From Gossypium raimondii (Eukaryota; Streptophyta; Magnoliopsida; Malvales; Malvaceae), in NCBI RefSeq assembly GCF_025698545.1, contig NC_068570.1:1240001-1304000 (forward strand): a stretch of DNA of 64,000 nt, given 5' to 3'. The notes beneath the pieces are model-generated. The model was not told where the DNA came from and made no database searches. It saw nothing but the letters and a program-made list of their open reading frames with translations. This document shows, piece after piece, positions 26,813 through 38,920 of the stretch; position 1 is the first letter of the stretch, and every line of letters begins with the position of its first letter. The position numbers and the translations under genes were made by a program.

Positions 26813-26833
26813 ATGGCTTTCATTTGCTTTTAG
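26813..26833 (+). promoter_or_regulatory. Upstream open reading frame in the TPP leader
   Basis: A six-codon frame (MAFICF, then TAG) lies 77 bases before the main start codon. Its start context is 'aaaatgg', a good plant context. It could lower initiation at the main start if transcription begins upstream of it, which the position of the pyrimidine-rich leader suggests but does not prove. Confidence 0.4.
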
Positions 26834-26910
26834 GGTTTGTAAAATCAAACCCATTAGTTTCCGAACCCAATCTGTACCATTTATTGTTCTACTTTATCCA
26901 ATTCATCAAT

Positions 26911-28991
26911 ATGGCTATCCGTTTCACCGTCAGTTTCTCGGGCTACGTTGCCCAAAACTTAGCCTCCACCGCCGGTTCCCGTCTCGGTTCTTGCCCTTCC
27001 CGGTCAGTCCACGAATGCTGGCTCCGGTCTCGTTTCCTTTCCCCCAAACAAAAATCCGACGTCGACCCATCCCCTCCTCGTGCCTACCACGCCACCGCCG
27101 CAGCCGACCTCCGCCGCCCGCGGTCGACCATGTGTTCGACCCTAGCTGCTGAATTCCTCAAAGACGGTTACAATAACCCAATCGTCGTTGCTTTGATCTC
27201 GTTAATGAAGTCAACGGCTTACAGCTCTTGTTCCTCATCTACCAGTATGGGGATCTTACCATTCAAAGTCGCTTCAATTATCCCTTTCCTTCAAGGTTCC
27301 AAATGGATGCAGTGTAACGAATCCCCTCCGGTCGGACCGGAGAGTACCGAGGTGGATAAAGGAGGAACAAACGACGATGGTAATCAAAGCTTAACCTTGG
27401 AATTAGATCCCAAATCCTTTGTTAAATCCAGTTGGATTACAAAGATGTTCAATTCACGATCCGAAGATGCCAAGGCAGCTTTCACTGCCGTCACCGTTAG
27501 TATACTTTTCCGATCATTTTTAGCTGAGCCAAGATCGATTCCTTCATCTTCTATGTACCCTACACTGGATGTTGGTGACCGCATTTTGGCTGAGAAAGTA
27601 TCTCCTTTTCTCCAAAATCACTTCTATAGAACACTAAAATTTAAGATTGTATGCTTAATTTTGTTTCTTTTTTAATTATGAACAGGTTTCATATTTCTTT
27701 AGAGAACCTGAAGTTTCAGATATTGTCATATTCACGGCACCTCCCATTTTGCAGGTACGTCTCAAAATCTGAAAATTCATTGCCTTATAATTTGTAGAAC
27801 TTGTAGTAATGAGCATTCGCCCGGTAATTCTATAATTATCTTAAAACCGATAGGCTATATGAGTCAGGATGGATATAGGTATCGGCTTTTGGTTTAATCT
27901 ACTGACTAAATTTGTGGTCAAATTGGTTTGGCTCAATTTGGTTTATATGCTTAACCTTTTCTTTTGCACTTCCCTTGCATCATCTTATAGATTATAATTG
28001 CTTATTATCATCTTAAAATTGATTGAACCAATAGACTGTTTAGGTCAGGATGGATATAGGTACTGGCTTTCGGTTTAGCTTAGGTTTCAAAAGTGAAAAT
28101 TGACTGACTAAATCTACTTAAACCGAACTCCTTAATCAACTAAACTGAAAATTTTGGTCAAATTGGTTTGGTTCAGTTCGGTTTATATGCTTAACCCATT
28201 GGTTTTGCATTTCCCTTGCATCATTCTATAGATTATAATTGGTGACAGTGTTTACTTCAATATGTAGGAAATCGGGTACAGTTCAGGTGATGTGTTTATA
28301 AAAAGGATAGTTGCAAAGGCCGGGGACTGCGTCGAAGTAAGCTCTTTATTAAGATCTTTGAAATTCATTCTCTTTAACATATAAGATCTCTTTGTCCCTC
28401 TTCATTTATTTCACTTTTTGCCCTTTATCCCTTATCTGCAAAATGCATGATTGTTAATGATTTTCTAATAGGCTCGTGATGGGAAACTGTTGATAAATGG
28501 TATTGAACAAGATGAAGATTTTGTTCTAGAGCCTTTGGGTTACGAAATGGAACCATTGGTTAGTTTCTCACTTATGATTGTATATTCCGCAAATTATTCA
28601 TATCCATATGTTTCTCTTGTTCTTTGTCATGGTTTTGTTACACAGTCCTTGAGTTAAGCCGTTGGTTAAACAGTGTTTTATGGTCTCTTGTGTGTGGCTG
28701 GCTTCCGCAGGTTGTGCCAGAAGGTTACGTTTTCGTGTTGGGAGATAATCGTAACAAAAGTTTCGATTCCCATGATTGGTAATCCTAACATTTCTTACCA
28801 CTAATAACCATTTTCAGCAATGCGTTGGGAAGGATTATAATGTCATGTTTTGAATTATCTTCTTCCACAGGGGCCCGCTTCCCATCGATAACATAATCGG
28901 GAGATCAGTATTCCGCTATTGGCCTCCATCCAAAGTTTCAGATACCATACATTATACACATGTTGGGAAAGATGCTGTAGCAGTTTCTTGA
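26911..28991 (+). CDS. TPP: Chloroplast thylakoidal processing peptidase (type I signal peptidase)
   Basis: Six exons: 26911-27597, 27686-27754, 28268-28336, 28472-28558, 28711-28778, 28871-28991, giving 366 residues with GT-AG introns. It cleaves thylakoid-transfer signals from lumenal proteins; the Arabidopsis relatives are TPP1/TPP2/Plsp1. The first 190 residues or so are Ser/Arg-rich and include the plastid transit region. One membrane span follows ([19 protein letters not shown], about 193-211). Signal peptidase boxes are all present: [10 protein letters not shown] with nucleophile Ser214, [14 protein letters not shown] with general-base Lys264, and [19 protein letters not shown]. The start is the first in-frame ATG. 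The catalytic part is spread over small exons, as in the family. No defect seen. I cannot tell which of the three plant paralogues it is, although the long N-terminus favours TPP1/TPP2 over Plsp1. Confidence 0.93.
27826..28244 (+). repeat. Two-unit tandem duplication inside TPP intron 2
   Basis: The two units share 'caggatggatataggta', 'gtcaaattggtttgg', 'cggtttatatgcttaacc' style text, 'ttcccttgcatcat' and 'atagattataatt' in the same order. The second unit has an extra block of about 40 bp (28095-28150). The duplication accounts for most of the length of this intron. Confidence 0.75.
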
Positions 28992-31900
28992 CATCTGAGA
29001 TAACTTAAAAAAGACTCGGTACTTACTCGGCTCATGTCGAGCATCTTCAAATACCCATCAGACACGGAATAGGCCAGATTCGGCAGAATCAAGAGAAGAA
29101 AAAATCCGGGTTCATCTCTGTTTCCTGAAAAAAGCCTTTTTTTGTTGCTTATTTCATGCTAGAAAGTGGGGGCTGCCCTTGCGAAAATGGTTGAATTGAA
29201 GAGATCTTTCAAGGTTGGTTGATAAGAAAGATACAAGGATTGTGTAAACATGAAGCAGGTGGATTATATCAGATTTCATGGCTGGAAGAAGGAGGAACTT
29301 TGAGGGCTAACATTTGGAATCAAGCAAATGAGGTGTTGAAAGTGGAAAAAGGAGGCTGTTGAATTTTTATTACAACCATGCTTTTGAGATCTTTTGAATC
29401 TGAATTATCTTTTTCTAATATTCATATGTATTGGTGTTGGTACTTGTTGTTTCATACTTTTGCGTGTTCCATTGTTTGAAACTTTCATTTTCCCAATGCA
29501 ATTCATTCAAGTGTGGTATAATTCTGGTTCGTGTTCTCTTCTTTTTTTTCTTTGCATTTTCAGTTTAAGTGTTAGATGAAACATTCAGATTTAATTTTAT
29601 GTTTATTATTATTGAATAACATTTTGGATTTGTTAAGTTTAACCTGATTTTGAAAATTTGATCTACTCAAAATAACTTGAAAAAATAGAAAAACTTGTCT
29701 AATCTTCGTTAATTCGTAGTTACAATTAAAATTAAATCATTAGGTGAATTGATAATTAAAATATATTTCAACATGACCCATATATGTTGAAACCTAATAC
29801 CAAAGTAAAATTATAACTAAGAACCTACATGTATAAATGCGCATTCAAAATCGTAATTTTCTTTTTGGAAAATAAAATTATTTCCAATTTTCATCTTCAC
29901 ATCCTGAAGATGATTCTATTTTTATTAGGCATAATGATTTTTTTACCCTCTAACTTTATAAAAAAATTATTTTAGTATTTCATTTAATTTTTAAACTTGC
30001 ATTATTTGTCAAATCACCCTAAAATGATAAAAATTAGCTCGATAGCCACGTGTCTACCATGTCAGCAATTAATTAAAATTTTAAAATTAACATACTAATA
30101 TATATTTATACATTTTATAAATTTTTGAATTTTAATTTTAAAAATTAAGTAGTTATTGATGTGGCATTCACATTGCAATACGTACGTATGTCATATCAAT
30201 AAAGTTAACAAACATTAAAATTTTCGTCTATTTTAAGATAATTGAACAAACAACACAAATTAAAAGTAAAAAAAAAACGAAAATTAATTTTTTTATATAA
30301 AATTAGTTGTCGAAATAAATATTTATACTTTTTTATTATTTTAATAAGATGATATTTTCTTGTTGACCACACACCGTCGTGAGGGCATGCTTATACGCAT
30401 GGAAAACTGGAAATTTCACGTGTAATTGCAGTTTAGCCGCATGCATCTCCCACCTATCTATTAGAGAAATTATTTTATGCATCATTTTTAGTATAGTTTT
30501 TATCAATTAAAAAAAACACATCATTATTATTCTTTTATATTTATAAATAATTTATTTTTATAAAACATGATATATCTAAATTATTAAAAAAATACACGAG
30601 GGCAGTTTTCAAAGTCAACTACTGAGTCAACTATTATATATATATATTTTTAATTTTAGGTTAAATTTTAATATTTATATTTTTAAAATTTTAGATCTTA
30701 ATTCTAGTTAAATTCATTAAGTTAATTTTTTTAAATCTTATGCGCCGACCATATTTGCACTTTGTAATGTCATGTCAACTTATTATGCTTGCATATTACT
30801 TACAAAAAAAAACTAGTTAATGGGTTTAACGGTTGTCAGTCTCAACCATAAAATGTAATTTTATCATATTAACATATAAATTTATAACTTTCAAAGAGAT
30901 TAAAACATAAATTTTCAATTTTAGGGTTCAGGCCCTTACTTATCCTATGTTGCCGTACTTACTAAAAATGATAAAATTAAATAATATAGATTAAATTTAC
31001 AACTTTACACATATATAAAACTAATAACAAAACTTAACTAACCCAATTTTTTTTACTCAAGCCCTCTTTCCAACTAAAATTTTTTGAGTTAATCGAGTTG
31101 ACGAATCCTATTTTAGCAACTGAATTCAATTCAAAATTTTTTGAATTAACAAATCGATTATTTATACTCAATATTATATTTACATGGACTGATTATTTAA
31201 TTACATAAGTAAGGTTAATGGGTAAATATTTATCAAAACGACATAGTTTTGCCTTTTAACTCTATGGTTTTGACCTTTTTACTCCAGAAAAGGTAAATAT
31301 TTATCAAAACAACGTAGTTTTATTTCTTCTTATTCGGATTTTCGGATAACTCGAATTGTGTAATTTATATTCTAGCTAAACCGAAAATTTTGATTTTTTT
31401 TGTTCGAGTTGATCCGAATAACTCAAACTATGTAATTCAAAATTTGAATTTTTTATCGAGTTTTTTAAATCGAATCGAATTTGAGTTTTGTGGTTGCTTC
31501 CCTCGATAATATATACCATGTCTAAAATTCAAACCCGAATCTCCATTTTCACATGATGTATTTTATCAAATTCGAGCGAATTCTATAAACAAACGTAAAT
31601 GATGAATGAATGAGTTGAAAATTAGAAAGTTGATAAGGTTGATGATGAGACCCCATAAATCTTAAACTTAGTGTTTGTGTTCATATTACATAGGGCTAAA
31701 AAGTTTAAGGGAAAATGCATGCAATTATTGAAAGAGTTAAAAGCTGTTATAAGTGGGGAGGTGATCTGATCTGTTAGTCGGTGCTTTGTCTCTTAACACC
31801 ATTCTAGGATTGTTCTATAATTCCATTATAATGGCTTAAATGAAAAACAAAATCATTTTATTTAATAATTGAATAGTTAAGGGATGGAAATAGAGCGGGA

Positions 31901-32369
31901 CAAAAATTGAGGATCGTATTTTGAGTCAGGTTCCTTTGAACTTAGCTTGACCGAGCACATGAACAACCCGGAGGTGGCGTTGAGTGGTTAGCAACTTAAA
32001 ATGTGAAATTGTATTTTTGACTCTTTAAAAATTATAAAATTATAACTTACTATATGATAAAATTGTACTTTAATCTCTCAATGATGGAAATTGTTAATTT
32101 AGTCCTATTACAAAATTATAAATATATGAATTAGTAAAATGGTAAAATTATATTTTAACTCTCATAAAAATATGTAACTTAATTCTAGTCTTAGAAAAAT
32201 TCTGACCTTTTTACTATGCTTTTTCAATTTAATATTATAGAAGTATTTATAATTTATTCATTACCATAATTTTGCTATATATAATTCTACTGTGTATATA
32301 TAACATATGAATATGTCCATCATTTTAATACATAGATTTTATATATAAAATCATATACATGATAATATG

Positions 32370-32545
32370 TTTGTTGCGTTAGATTTTAGAAATAGCAGAT
32401 CATAACTAAATGAATTTAGCAGTTATCGCTGATGAAGATTGATATTTTAAAATTTAAAAAGTATAGGGACTAAAAATAAAAAATTAAAATATATAGATTA
32501 AATCTATAAAATTTGTAAAATACAGGGACTAACAGTAGAATTTAA
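32370..32545. repeat. Partial copy of the MITE at 18560-19057
   Basis: Shares 'tgaatttagcagttat', 'aaaagtatagggactaaaa', 'tatagattaaatctataa' and 'aaatacagggactaacag..aatttaacc' with the right half of that element. The left half is missing. Confidence 0.5.
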
Positions 32546-33144
32546 CCTTTAAAAATCCACCTTAAAATTACTCTCTTAATTATATGAATAAACCCAAAGT
32601 TAAAAATAAGTGGACCATCATTAGGTAGGTTAGGGTTTTATAAAAGTGCTTTTTAACTTTTAAGTGTCTTTTTATTTTCAACTTATCTAATATATAGTCA
32701 ACAATGCAATCAAAAGAAAATTTATTGGGTAAATTCAAAGGAAGCTAAATTTAAATGAAAAAATTGAATGATAAAACATCTAAACAAATTTGAAAATCTC
32801 AAAATTAAGAATTTCAAAATACCCATTTCTAAAATACTCATTTTTTTAAAATTTTCGTTTTAAATTACATAACATAAGATCGATATGTCATTTAATAATT
32901 AAAGGAACGATTTTATATTGAAAAATATAATTGATATAGCCTCGATAATTTAAGGATATAATTAAAATAATTTAATATTTAAATATCAATTTAAAATAAG
33001 AATCATAATTTAAAGATTTTTATACAAATCAAATTAAGTCTAACCTTAAAAAAGGATTATATTCAAAGGTTTCACTACAATCCACATAAAACCATGGGCT
33101 GACAACATAGCTATCAATGAACAATCCCATTTCTATTTTTCCAA

Positions 33145-33183
<39 letters not shown>
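33145..33183. repeat. (ATT)n microsatellite
   Basis: Thirteen consecutive ATT units without interruption. Confidence 0.95.
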
Positions 33184-33224
33184 GTGATCTAAGTTATTCA
33201 CTAGAGCGAGCATAATGATTAATC

Positions 33225-33362
33225 CTTTGTATTCGATAGGTTCATTAAAGAGGTAGACGCTAACCACGTGTTTTAAAGCTACTCTATATTCAGGGCAAGA
33301 ATTGAACCCTCAACTGCTGATTAAGGTAGGAGAGACTCTTGTCATCTCATCTAACTTTGTGA
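33225..33362 (-). repeat. SINE-like repeat, family B
   Basis: Read on the minus strand it has 'gttagatgagatgacaag', 'tctctcctaccttaatcag', a B-box-like 'gggttcaattc', then 'acgtggttagcgtctacc'. The repeat at 41785-41912 carries the same blocks in the same order on the plus strand. The internal B box suggests a tRNA-derived SINE distinct from family A. Confidence 0.55.
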
Positions 33363-35260
33363 TTCAAAATTATCTTATTTTCTTAAAATGAAAAGGGTTA
33401 ATAGTAAATTTAGCCCTTATCACTTATTTCTTTTATTATTTTCACCCTAATTATTTTTATCACTTTGACTATTAACCTTTAAATTTTAGATGTAAAAGTT
33501 AATTAGACACTATTGTAGCAAACACGTATGATAATTCACATATACACTATGCATGCTATCACGCCAATGCTATTAAAAATTTAATAGTTTAATTATTTTT
33601 TCATTTAAAATAAAATAATTTAACTAAAGTGATCTTAAAAAAAAAGGACCAAATTGATAAATAAGATAATTTTATTTTTAAGGAAATAATAACTGAAATT
33701 TCAAATGCCCGCATGGCATAAATGTTATTTTCAACGAAATTGAAAGCTAAATTCGACAAAAGCCAACATCGTAAGATTCTCGAACATCATCTAATCTACT
33801 GCAAGAAAAACTGAAAAACAGAGTCCCCACGCGCTTTGCCCATTCCCGGTTTCCACATTATTTAATTTTAAACCCTCCACAAAAAAGGTTAATTTCATTA
33901 TACATCCTCAAACTATTGTCTCAATTTTAATTTGATCTCTCTAAAACTCAAAACATTCTAATTAAATCCTCAAAGTATCAATATCATATCAAGTAGATCT
34001 TTTTTCAATTTAAGCATTAAATGTTAGTTCAGATTATGCCGAGCGTATTTAAAATATAAAGATAAAATTGAAGACACGAGTGTATTATTGTCTAGACAAT
34101 TTAGAAGAGCTATTTTCTAAACACATCATATTTAGGTTGTTCATACAGTAAATACACACGTGTTTATAATTTTATTCATGTGTTATACATATGAAATGAA
34201 TTAATATACTATTTGGTATCTGGGTTTGGTTTCAATGTTCCATTCGATATGTAGGTTTTTTAAATTTGGTACTTGAGCTTTTCTTTATCCCATTTAAGTA
34301 CTCAAGATTAGCTTCAATGTTCAATTTAGTACCCTAGCTTTATTTTTTTGTTGTGCTTTTCTATTAGAGTATACGTGTCAAATATTCATTTGATTGTAAA
34401 TACCAAATTGAACATCGAAACCAAGTTCAAATACCAAATACTAAATTAACCCATACAAAATTTAGCACCCAAGTTGATAGAAAGATCCAGTGGCAGAGTT
34501 TAGTATGTAACCCTAAAATGGTAAAATTTTAATTTAGGCCATTTATAATATATAAAATTTTAAATTAGTAATAGTGAAATGACACTTTAGCCTCCAAAAA
34601 TAATAAAATTTGATTTAACCTTTTAAAAATGATAAAATGTTGGCTATTAAAATAATAAAATTAGATTTTTACTATCGTAAAAATATACAATTTAATTCGC
34701 CTGAAAAAATTTCATGCTCCGCCAGTGGAAAGATCTAATTAAATTTGTACTCATATTTGAAAACAGATGAAATTCAGGACGAATTTAAAATTTACACAAA
34801 ATTCTTTTAAAAAATGAGTATTATATTCTTTACGAAATACGACAAATCATAAACATAACGTAATCCAAACTCACTTTTTTAGCTTTTTCTTCATTTCATC
34901 CTCTTCTCTCTTCTCTCTATATATTTCAAAAGATTTCATTTTAATTTGTCTCCAAAAAGAAAAGATTTTATTTTAATAAAAATATAATTTTGAGCTCAAT
35001 GAACTTTCTTTTGTTCTTTAATATTTTCCATTCATCGAAGCTATACAGAAGGTAATTTCTTTATTCATAATCTATGTATTTATGTTCTTATTTATTTATT
35101 ATTTTTCGTCGGTGATTTATTGTCAGTTCTGAAAAAGAATATAAAAGTTACTTGGAAGAACACTTTAAAAGTTCAAACCTTTATTTTTTATTTGTTAGGA
35201 ATCTGAACAAAAAGAAGATTACAAATAGCTGAGAAAAGTAATTGAGAAAAGTTTAAAAAA

Positions 35261-38200
35261 ATGGGTGAAACGGAGAATCATCAGCACCACCACCCACCGC
35301 CGCCACAAGTGGTTGCTCCGCCGGCTGCTCCTCCTCCTAATTTCGCTCTTTCAAGGGGACCTACTTGGACTCCAGCTGAACAACTTCATCAACTTCAATA
35401 CTGCATCCACTCCAATCCTTCTTGGCGTTAGTTCCCTTTCTGTAAAAAGTTTTAAGATTTTATGCTTAAAGTTGCTTGCTCTTTATTTGGTATATCCAGT
35501 TTTTTTTTATCTTTTGCATGTTAGTCCTTTGATGGTGAAATTACAGAATCAAATAGATCCCTTTAAGAATCAATAATTTTTTTCTGTATGTATGGCAGAA
35601 GTCGGAGTCAGATTGCATTTTAACTCTTTCACTGGAAAAATAAACAAATTAGTCCCTGTAAACTGGTCTTTTTGTTAAAAGTTTCAATAATTTCTACGGT
35701 TAAAAATTGGCATGCCTGACAGAATAAACAGACTGCGTGTAACTGTAGAAATGAAAAAAATTTTAACAAATAAGACCAGTTTGTTCTTTCATCTAATGTA
35801 CAGGGACTAATTTGTTCATTTTTTGAGTCAAGAGGGTAAAATGCAATTTGACTCTTCGTACAAGGCCTCCATGATACTTTTACCATGTATATATATATAT
35901 ATATATATATGTATATGTGTGTGTGTGACACTTTTTTCTTGGTTGTTGTTGAACAGCTCAAGCACTTTTATTGGCATTCCAACACTTCATTGTGAATCTT
36001 GGTACAACGGTGTTAATTGCAAGTACTATGGTGCCTCGAATGGGTGGTAATCATGTATGTTATATAAAACTGTATAATTTCGATACTTGAAAAATGGAAT
36101 TGATGCATGTTTAACCTCTAAAATCCTCGCGTTGTGTTATGAATAGGGTGATAAAGCTCGGGTTATTCAAGTATTGCTGTTTATGTCAGGCATTAATACG
36201 TTACTTCAAACGCTTATTGGCTCGAGACTTCCCACAGTGATGGGTGTATCATTTGCTTATACCTTGCCGTTGTTGTCTATCATCAACGATTATACCGATG
36301 AGGCCTTTGGAACTGAGCATGATGTATGTATACGCTTTAGTAGGATATATATAAGTTGAACTAATAGTCAAAGGCGACTCCAGAATTTTTTTAGCAGGGG
36401 CTGAAATTTAATTATAATTTTACATAGATCAAAATATAAGTTCATTACGTATTAATTTATAATTTCATCATTTTGAAGGGACTAAACAGAATTTTTTCAT
36501 TTTTAGGGGGGCTAAAGTGCAATTTTACTATATGTTAGTTTATAATTTCTTTATTTATAAGAGGACTGAATTGAAAATTTTTCATTTGGGGTGGTCGAAG
36601 TGCAATTTCACTATATATTAATTTATAGTTTTATCTATTTATAAGAGGACTGAATTGAAATTTTTTCATTTTCCCCTGCCTGCCTTCCCCCCCTCAGATT
36701 CGCTTCTGCTAATAGTAACGTATAAATGACTGACTCGGGTGCTTGTTTGCTTGCTTGTAGCGGTTTGTTCGCGGTATAAGAACCATTCAGGGATCACTAA
36801 TCGTTGCTTCCTTCGTTAATATCATCCTCGGGTACAGTAGGGCATGGGGCGAGCTAACAAGGTAATGGTGTATTTAGTTTTGAGTATAAATTCATACGAC
36901 CTATATTATTTATTGCTCGCATCTCATTTTTACTTGAACATGATTCTCTCTAGGTTCTTTACTCCCATAGTCATGGTACCGGTTGTTTGTCTCGTTGGTC
37001 TCGGTCTCTTTGCACGAGGCTTCCCATTGGTAATTTTTCTTTGGACACTTTAATGCTTGGTTGGGACCAATAATATGCTGATATAAATAATGCAATTAAT
37101 GTATGATACAGCTTGGTAACTGCGTGGAAATTGGCCTGCCTATGCTTATTCTACTGATTATTTCTCAACAGGCACGTAAGCTACTCCGAGAATAACATCG
37201 TTTCGCGCCGACATTCTTTTTCGTTGATTTGACTATTGTACTTGTTTGCTGCAGTACCTGAAGCGTGTCCACTCGAGAGCCCATCTAATACTCGAGAGGT
37301 TTGCCTTGCTTATTTGCATTGGAATTGTGTGGGCTTTTGCTGCTATCCTAACCGTGTCTGGTGCTTACAACAACGTTAAGACTGCTACTAAACTGAGTTG
37401 CCGCACGGATCGATCTTACCTAATGTCTTCTGCTCCTTGGTATGGTCATAACGTGCTGTTCTGCTTGCTTAATCGCGTTCTAATCGGTTTTGCAAAAACC
37501 CTCTTTATAACACCTTATTTAATGTCATTGTTTCTAGGATTAAAATCCCGTACCCATTTCAATGGGGCACACCTATATTCAGAGCTAGCCATGTGTTCGG
37601 GATGATCGGTGCTGCACTCGTTTCGTCTGCCGAGGTATAGTCACTATCTATTTTGTGATTTTATTTTCTAAGTTTAATGTTTCAGTTTCGCTTGATCCAA
37701 TTGATGCTTTAGTATAGAAACTGGTCGGTAATTGAACTTTCTTCGACTTTCAATGCAGTCAACTGCAACCTTTTTTGCAGCAGCTCGGCTTTCGGGTGCC
37801 ACAGCCCCTCCGGCACATGTACTCAGCAGAAGTATTGGCTTACAGGTCTTTTCCTAGATTATCGTGTCATTTTTTTCTTAACTTATCGTGAATCGCATGA
37901 TATTATTTTTTCATCAGTGAAGATTACTTACTCATCTTGCTCGTAAATGTAGGGCATCGGTATGTTACTCGAAGGACTTTTTGGTTCACTCGTTGGTACT
38001 ACCGCATCCGTGTAAGGAAAAAAATCCGTTCTTTATATAATTATTAACTGTAAAATGCCGTTACCAATAGACAACAATATACCTAAAAAAATTTATTTCC
38101 GCGTCTTATCTAAATGATATTGCAGTGAAAATGTTGGCCTTCTCGGACTTACACATATAGGAAGCAGAAGGGTGGTACAGATTTCCACCGGTTTTATGAT

Positions 38201-38920
38201 ATTCTTCTCCATATTCGGTTAGTTCTAGTACTCTCTCTTTAGTTGTATTGAAAATTTTGTATTATATTTATCGTGTCGCCATACACTCTTCCAGGGAAAT
38301 TCGGCGCATTCTTCGCCTCTATCCCGTTGCCGATATTTGCAGCCATATATTGCATTTTATTGGGTATTGTCGGTAAGTAACTCGATAATAATGATACTTA
38401 TTGTATCTCGATATTTCATTTTTTCTTTAATTGGGAATTCCGTGCCCCGTTTTTTCCCTCTTGATGCAGCTGCTTGTGGGATCACATTCATACAGTTTGC
38501 AAATAGTAATTCCATGAGAAACATCTATGTTTTGGGTGTGTCTCTATTCCTCGGGTTATCGATTCCTCAATACTTTGTAATGAACACAACCGGTGACGGT
38601 CATGGACCCGTAAGAACAAATGCTGGATGGGTAAGTCTTCCCGCTTTTTTCTTTGTTTCACTGGTCCAATATTCACTCGATTCTAATTTTCCCAACACAT
38701 GCAGTTTAACAGTATATTGAACACCTTCTTTTCATCGCCTGCAACCGTGGCCACCATCGTTGGGACCGTGCTCGATAACACATTAGAAGCAAGACAGGTG
38801 GACGATAGAGGAATCCCGTGGTGGAAACCATTCCAACACAGCAAAGGCGATGCTCGAACCGAGGAATTCTACAGCTATCCGTTAAGAATAAATGAATATA
38901 TTCCGACCCGGTTTCTCTAA
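35261..38920 (+). CDS. Nucleobase-ascorbate transporter (NAT/NCS2 family)
   Basis: Fourteen exons: 35261-35426, 35957-36054, 36147-36323, 36761-36861, 36954-37029, 37112-37171, 37255-37439, 37538-37634, 37759-37845, 37953-38011, 38126-38217, 38295-38372, 38470-38630, 38705-38920, giving 550 residues. The NAT family comprises ion-coupled xanthine, uracil or ascorbate permeases. It is closest to the Arabidopsis NAT1-NAT3 branch, with a His/Pro-rich N-terminus, SRGPTWTPAEQLHQLQYCIH, then about twelve membrane segments, SAESTATFFAAARLSGATAP, and the C-terminus LRINEYIPTRFL. All introns are GT-AG except 37172-37254, which begins GC. The NAT signature reads ENVGLLGLTH, with His where the family pattern has Arg/Lys/Gly. 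Substrate cannot be told from sequence; several plant members have no measured transport. Intron 1 holds a fold-back MITE and intron 3 a repeat. Confidence 0.93.
35599..35885. repeat. Fold-back MITE FB1 in NAT intron 1
   Basis: Left 'gtcagattgcattttaact' pairs with right 'gggtaaaatgcaatttgac', 'aaattagtccctgtaaactg' pairs with 'cagggactaatttg', and 'ttctacggttaaaaatt' has an inverse partner. It lies inside the 530-bp first intron, close to its 3' splice site. Confidence 0.7.
35887..35928. repeat. (TA)n(TG)n compound microsatellite in NAT intron 1
   Basis: An alternating TA run passes into 'gtatatgtgtgtgtgtg' about 30 bp before the exon 2 acceptor. Length variation here would change the polypyrimidine spacing. 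Confidence 0.9.
36370..36705. repeat. Degenerate repeat in NAT intron 3
   Basis: Three similar units, each with 'aatttcattatattttatttataatt'-like text and 'aggactgaattgaaattttt', end in a C-rich stretch (ttccccccctcag). The text resembles the repeats at 43440-43690 and 58250-58520. It makes up most of this 437-bp intron. Confidence 0.5.

Larger units (their letters stand above)
17792..26910. other. Long divergent intergenic region, repeats only
   Basis: No credible gene. It holds a TIR-type MITE (18560-19057), a possible second SINE family (20304-20425), SINE copies (22364-22532 and 25905-26035), a large fold-back element (22764-24084) interrupted by a 404-bp hAT-type MITE (23175-23578), and another fold-back (24952-25388). 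19880-20160 is less AT-rich with CACGTG boxes but no recognisable coding. 24560-24800 has pyrimidine-rich promoter-like sequence with no gene after it. 26440-26910 should be the promoter and leader of the processing peptidase, with a GCC-repeat stretch at 26650-26675. Confidence 0.6.
28992..35260. other. Intergenic region between TPP and the NAT gene
   Basis: About 28992-29580 is probably TPP 3' UTR and adjoining unique sequence. Beyond that there is no credible gene. AT-rich DNA contains a partial MITE (32370-32545), an (ATT)n microsatellite (33145-33183), a SINE of family B (33225-33362), an FB2-like remnant (33395-33700) and a repeat ending 'ctccgccagtgg' (34480-34730). 30350-30460 is a less AT-rich patch with 'gcatgc' and 'catgcatc' boxes. 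34870-35260 is pyrimidine-rich and probably contains the NAT promoter and leader. Confidence 0.55.

Noticed and set aside
26579-26823. Arginine-rich minus-strand frames opposite the peptidase leader
   Set aside because: The Arg/Ala run comes from a GCC repeat in the 5' leader; no homology and no conserved structure.
35887-35928. CRISPR-like or regulatory array
   Set aside because: It is a TA/TG microsatellite. No spaced direct repeats of CRISPR type occur anywhere, as expected for a plant nuclear sequence.
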